Of a DNA stretch of 7,124 nt, positions 5,867 through 7,124 are shown in pieces; position 1 is the first letter of the stretch; each line of letters begins with the position of its first letter. The notes beneath the pieces are model-generated. The model did no database searches. It was given only the letters and a program-made list of their open reading frames with translations, and was not told the origin of the DNA. Origin of the DNA: Komagataeibacter kakiaceti JCM 25156 (GTDB taxonomy: Bacteria; Pseudomonadota; Alphaproteobacteria; Acetobacterales; Acetobacteraceae); assembly GCF_000613305.1 (NCBI RefSeq), contig NZ_BAIO01000096.1, positions 1 to 7,124 of the forward strand, read 5' to 3'. The translations under genes were made by a program, and so were the position numbers.

Positions 5867-6018
5867 ACTTACTGGTTGTGTTATTCGTGCCCCCACCAGC
5901 GATCCTGCTAAAGCCAGGAACCGCCACCACATTAAAAATGCTTCAAACATGCATCACCGCGGCTCTCGCGATACTAACTCTGAGTGGGGTCTGGTCATTC
6001 CCAAAGCCGCGAATATCA
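5867..6018. other. Region between the relaxase remnant and the higB operon
   Basis: No confident gene. A minus-strand frame of 43 codons (ATG 5950 to stop 5819) begins MFEAFLMWWRFLALAGSLVGA, a hydrophobic start that could be the cut-off beginning of a transfer gene once located after the relaxase. It has no good ribosome binding site and runs through the higB promoter, so I do not call it a gene. The right edge of the AT-rich block falls within or next to this stretch. Confidence 0.35.
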
Positions 6019-6306
6019 TCAAAGCGCGATGCCCATGTCCCGTTTGCGTCCGAACGACCAATCCACGCTCCCGTCTTCCCGTGCGACGCCGGAGACATGA
6101 CGCCCGATCTGTTTCTCCAGCGATGGCGTCCAAGGGACAAGCTGGAACCCGAGGCCACCGTCAATCATGGCGAAATGCCCCGAGGCAAGGGTCAGGCGCT
6201 GCCGGTAGGTTCCTGTGACATACTCGCCGGCCTCAGCACTCTGGATGGGCTGACCGGTTTCGCGCGCCAGACGCTCGGCCATGTCCCGTATCTCCCGCGT
6301 CCGCAT
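6019..6306 (-). pseudogene. Remnant of a DUF3363/VirD2-like relaxase, C-terminal ~95 residues
   Basis: The frame encodes EIRDMAERLARETGQP, then YRQRLTLASGHFAMIDGGLGFQLVPW, then GSVDWSFGRKRDMG and a stop at 6019. This is the C-terminal signature (LASG-FAM-D-GLGF-LVPW and VDW-FGR-R) of mobilisation relaxases carrying a DUF3363 domain, proteins of roughly 600 or more residues that nick the transfer origin. The catalytic tyrosine and histidine-rich motifs of the N-terminal nuclease domain are absent. Upstream of codon 6306 the frame gives unrelated sequence and soon meets the parB terminator, so the gene is deleted rather than merely out of view. ATG 6306 is nominal, and any product would lack relaxase activity. 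It shows that the backbone once had a relaxase upstream of traG. Confidence 0.8.
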
Positions 6307-6381
6307 GGAGCAACCATGCCACGCGGATATTCGGCACCAGAGGCGAAGCCGCCCTCTCCCTCTTTCCGGGGCGCCAGCATG

Positions 6382-6413
6382 AAAAAAGCGGCTTCCGGGC
6401 ACCGGAAGCCGCT
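6382..6413 (-). terminator. Intrinsic terminator of the parB-like gene
   Basis: On the minus strand AGCGGCTTCCGG and CCGGAAGCCGCT form a perfect 12-base GC-rich stem with a 3-base loop, followed at once by six T residues. It lies 28 bases after the parB stop codon at 6441. It should also insulate the relaxase remnant and everything to its left from parB transcription. Confidence 0.9.
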
Positions 6414-6440
6414 GTCTCAAAATTCCAGACCTCATAAGGG

Positions 6441-6720
6441 TTACTCGGCGGCAATGGCCTCCACGCCTTCGCCCGCTTCCCGCATTTCGGCAGGGGTGTC
6501 ATCTGGCCGCCCTATCGTGCGCAGCACCTCGGGCAGCCAGCCCGAACCATCGAGCAGCCGCTCGGCCTCGCGCGCCATGTCGGGCTTCTTCATGTGGGCG
6601 ATGCGCTCTGCCGTCTCGTCGCCGCGTGCCTCCCGCACGGCTTGCAGGATGCGCGCCTTGGTCACCCGGCCGAGATAGTTCTCGACCGTGGGCTGCCAGC
6701 CTGCCTCGACCAGATCGAGC
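6441..6720 (-). pseudogene. ParB-like partition protein, C-terminal end (second frame)
   Basis: This frame carries LDLVEAGWQPTVENYLGRVTK, then ARILQAVREARGDETAERIAHMKK, DMAREAERLLDGSGWLPEVLRT and an acidic-poor tail ending EGVEAIAAE at stop 6441. These are the C-terminal motifs of the large ParB-type proteins found on alphaproteobacterial plasmids. The preceding part of the protein is in another frame (6662-7123). One missing C around 6719 (AGCTCG where AGCCTCG would give LSLDLVEAGW) would restore continuity. Start codons within this frame further right belong to non-homologous sequence, so the entry is limited to the homologous part. Confidence 0.8.
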
Positions 6721-7123
6721 TGAGAGCCGATGCCAGACGGTCTGCACGCTTGAGACGCTCGGTGACGCTGCGCTGGGACACCGCGCCATAGGCGGGCATG
6801 CGCTCGTAGAGCGCGTTGACCCCAAAGGACAGGCAATGGGCCAGCAACGCCATACGGCTGGCATCGTCCAGGCCGTCGATCCAGCGCCACAGCGCATCCT
6901 CGTCATCGGGCAGGTCGTGCTTCCAGCCCTTGTTGCGCTGGCGCAGCGCGTGGGCTGGAAGACTGCCGGGCATATCGGGCGAATGGACCGGCAGCGAGAT
7001 TTCGCGGACATAGGCTTCCAGGCAATCCGCGCCTGGTGTCTGCCAGTACACATCACGCACCAAGGTGTGCAGCAGTTCGGTCAGGGCGATGTGCGGGTTG
7101 CTGGCAAAAGCATCCCGCAGGGC
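6662..7123 (-). pseudogene. ParB-like partition protein, internal part (first frame, 5' end outside the window)
   Basis: The frame is open from the right edge: ALRDAFASNPHIALTELLHTL, RDVYWQTPGADCLEAYVREISLP, WKHDLPDDEDALWRWIDGLDD, ASRMALLAHCLSFGVNALYERM and SVTERLKRADRLASAL. The family match ends near 6720, where the frame runs into unrelated residues before stopping at 6662. Large ParB-type proteins load at centromere-like sites and help segregate the replicon; the N-terminal ParB/Srx nuclease-like domain and the HTH would lie beyond base 7124. If the frameshift is real the product lacks the C-terminal region; if it is a sequencing error the gene is intact here and is closed by the terminator at 6382-6413. 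Confidence 0.8.
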
Positions 7124-7124
7124 G

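Larger units (their letters stand above)
2815..5875. other. AT-rich cargo block carrying higB-higA-immA-beta-orf79
   Basis: Composition changes sharply across this block. Two 60-base lines I counted within it (3841-3900 and 4621-4680) have 23 and 20 G+C, whereas lines in the zeta (2161-2220), traG (1381-1440) and parB (6541-6600) genes have 34, 30 and 42. The five genes inside are co-directional and headed by one promoter. I found no integrase, transposase or long flanking repeat, so the mode of entry is unknown; the edges are approximate. Confidence 0.6.

Noticed and set aside
5878..6678. Plus-strand open frame of 266 codons
   Set aside because: It is antisense to the relaxase remnant and parB, both of which have strong motifs, and its serine/arginine/proline-rich product is typical of a GC-rich shadow frame.
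6499..7056. Minus-strand open frame of 185 codons over parB
   Set aside because: The product is low-complexity and arginine-rich; the other two minus frames carry the ParB motifs.
1..7124. CRISPR array, tRNA or rRNA gene
   Set aside because: I saw no regularly spaced repeats and no cloverleaf or rRNA-like sequence on either strand.

Overview
The window looks like part of a conjugative plasmid, or an integrated conjugative element, from an alphaproteobacterium. Acetobacteraceae is my best guess, from the style of the proteins and not from any search. Every gene I can support lies on the minus strand, so reading from the right end to the left follows transcription.

Right end (6441-7124): the C-terminal third or so of a large ParB-type partition protein, interrupted by an apparent 1-base frameshift and closed by a near-perfect intrinsic terminator (6382-6413). 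Next comes a remnant (6019-6306) encoding only the last ~95 residues of a DUF3363/VirD2-like relaxase. Left end (1-1786): a TraG/VirD4-type coupling protein whose frame is interrupted twice by apparent 1-base deletions. Relaxase and coupling protein are transfer genes that would normally lie close together, so this is a transfer backbone with cargo between them.

Middle: two cargo blocks. The AT-rich block (about 2820-5870; 33-38% GC in lines I counted, against 50-70% in flanking lines) starts with a promoter and a 17-bp palindrome. It encodes a HigB-like protein, a HigA-type HTH protein, an ImmA/IrrE-type zinc metallopeptidase, a Beta-protein-family protein (384 aa) and an unrecognised 79-residue protein. 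The first four genes overlap. The GC-richer block (1957-2765) is a bicistron: a small unrecognised protein and a zeta-toxin-like P-loop kinase, joined by a GTGA overlap.

How they may work together (inference): HigA would bind the palindromic promoter. The peptidase, originally perhaps fused to HigA, would sense a signal and release repression or free an effector. The Beta protein, and perhaps the 79-aa protein, would be the output. The layout resembles an inducible defence or addiction module carried in a transfer region. The zeta pair would be a second addiction module.

Caution: five places (about 504, 893, 4357, 5117 and 6719) look as if one base is missing, always a deletion and usually in a short homopolymer. 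Either the DNA is decaying or the sequence has systematic indel errors. This decides whether traG and parB are pseudogenes and whether HigA and ImmA are one protein or two.
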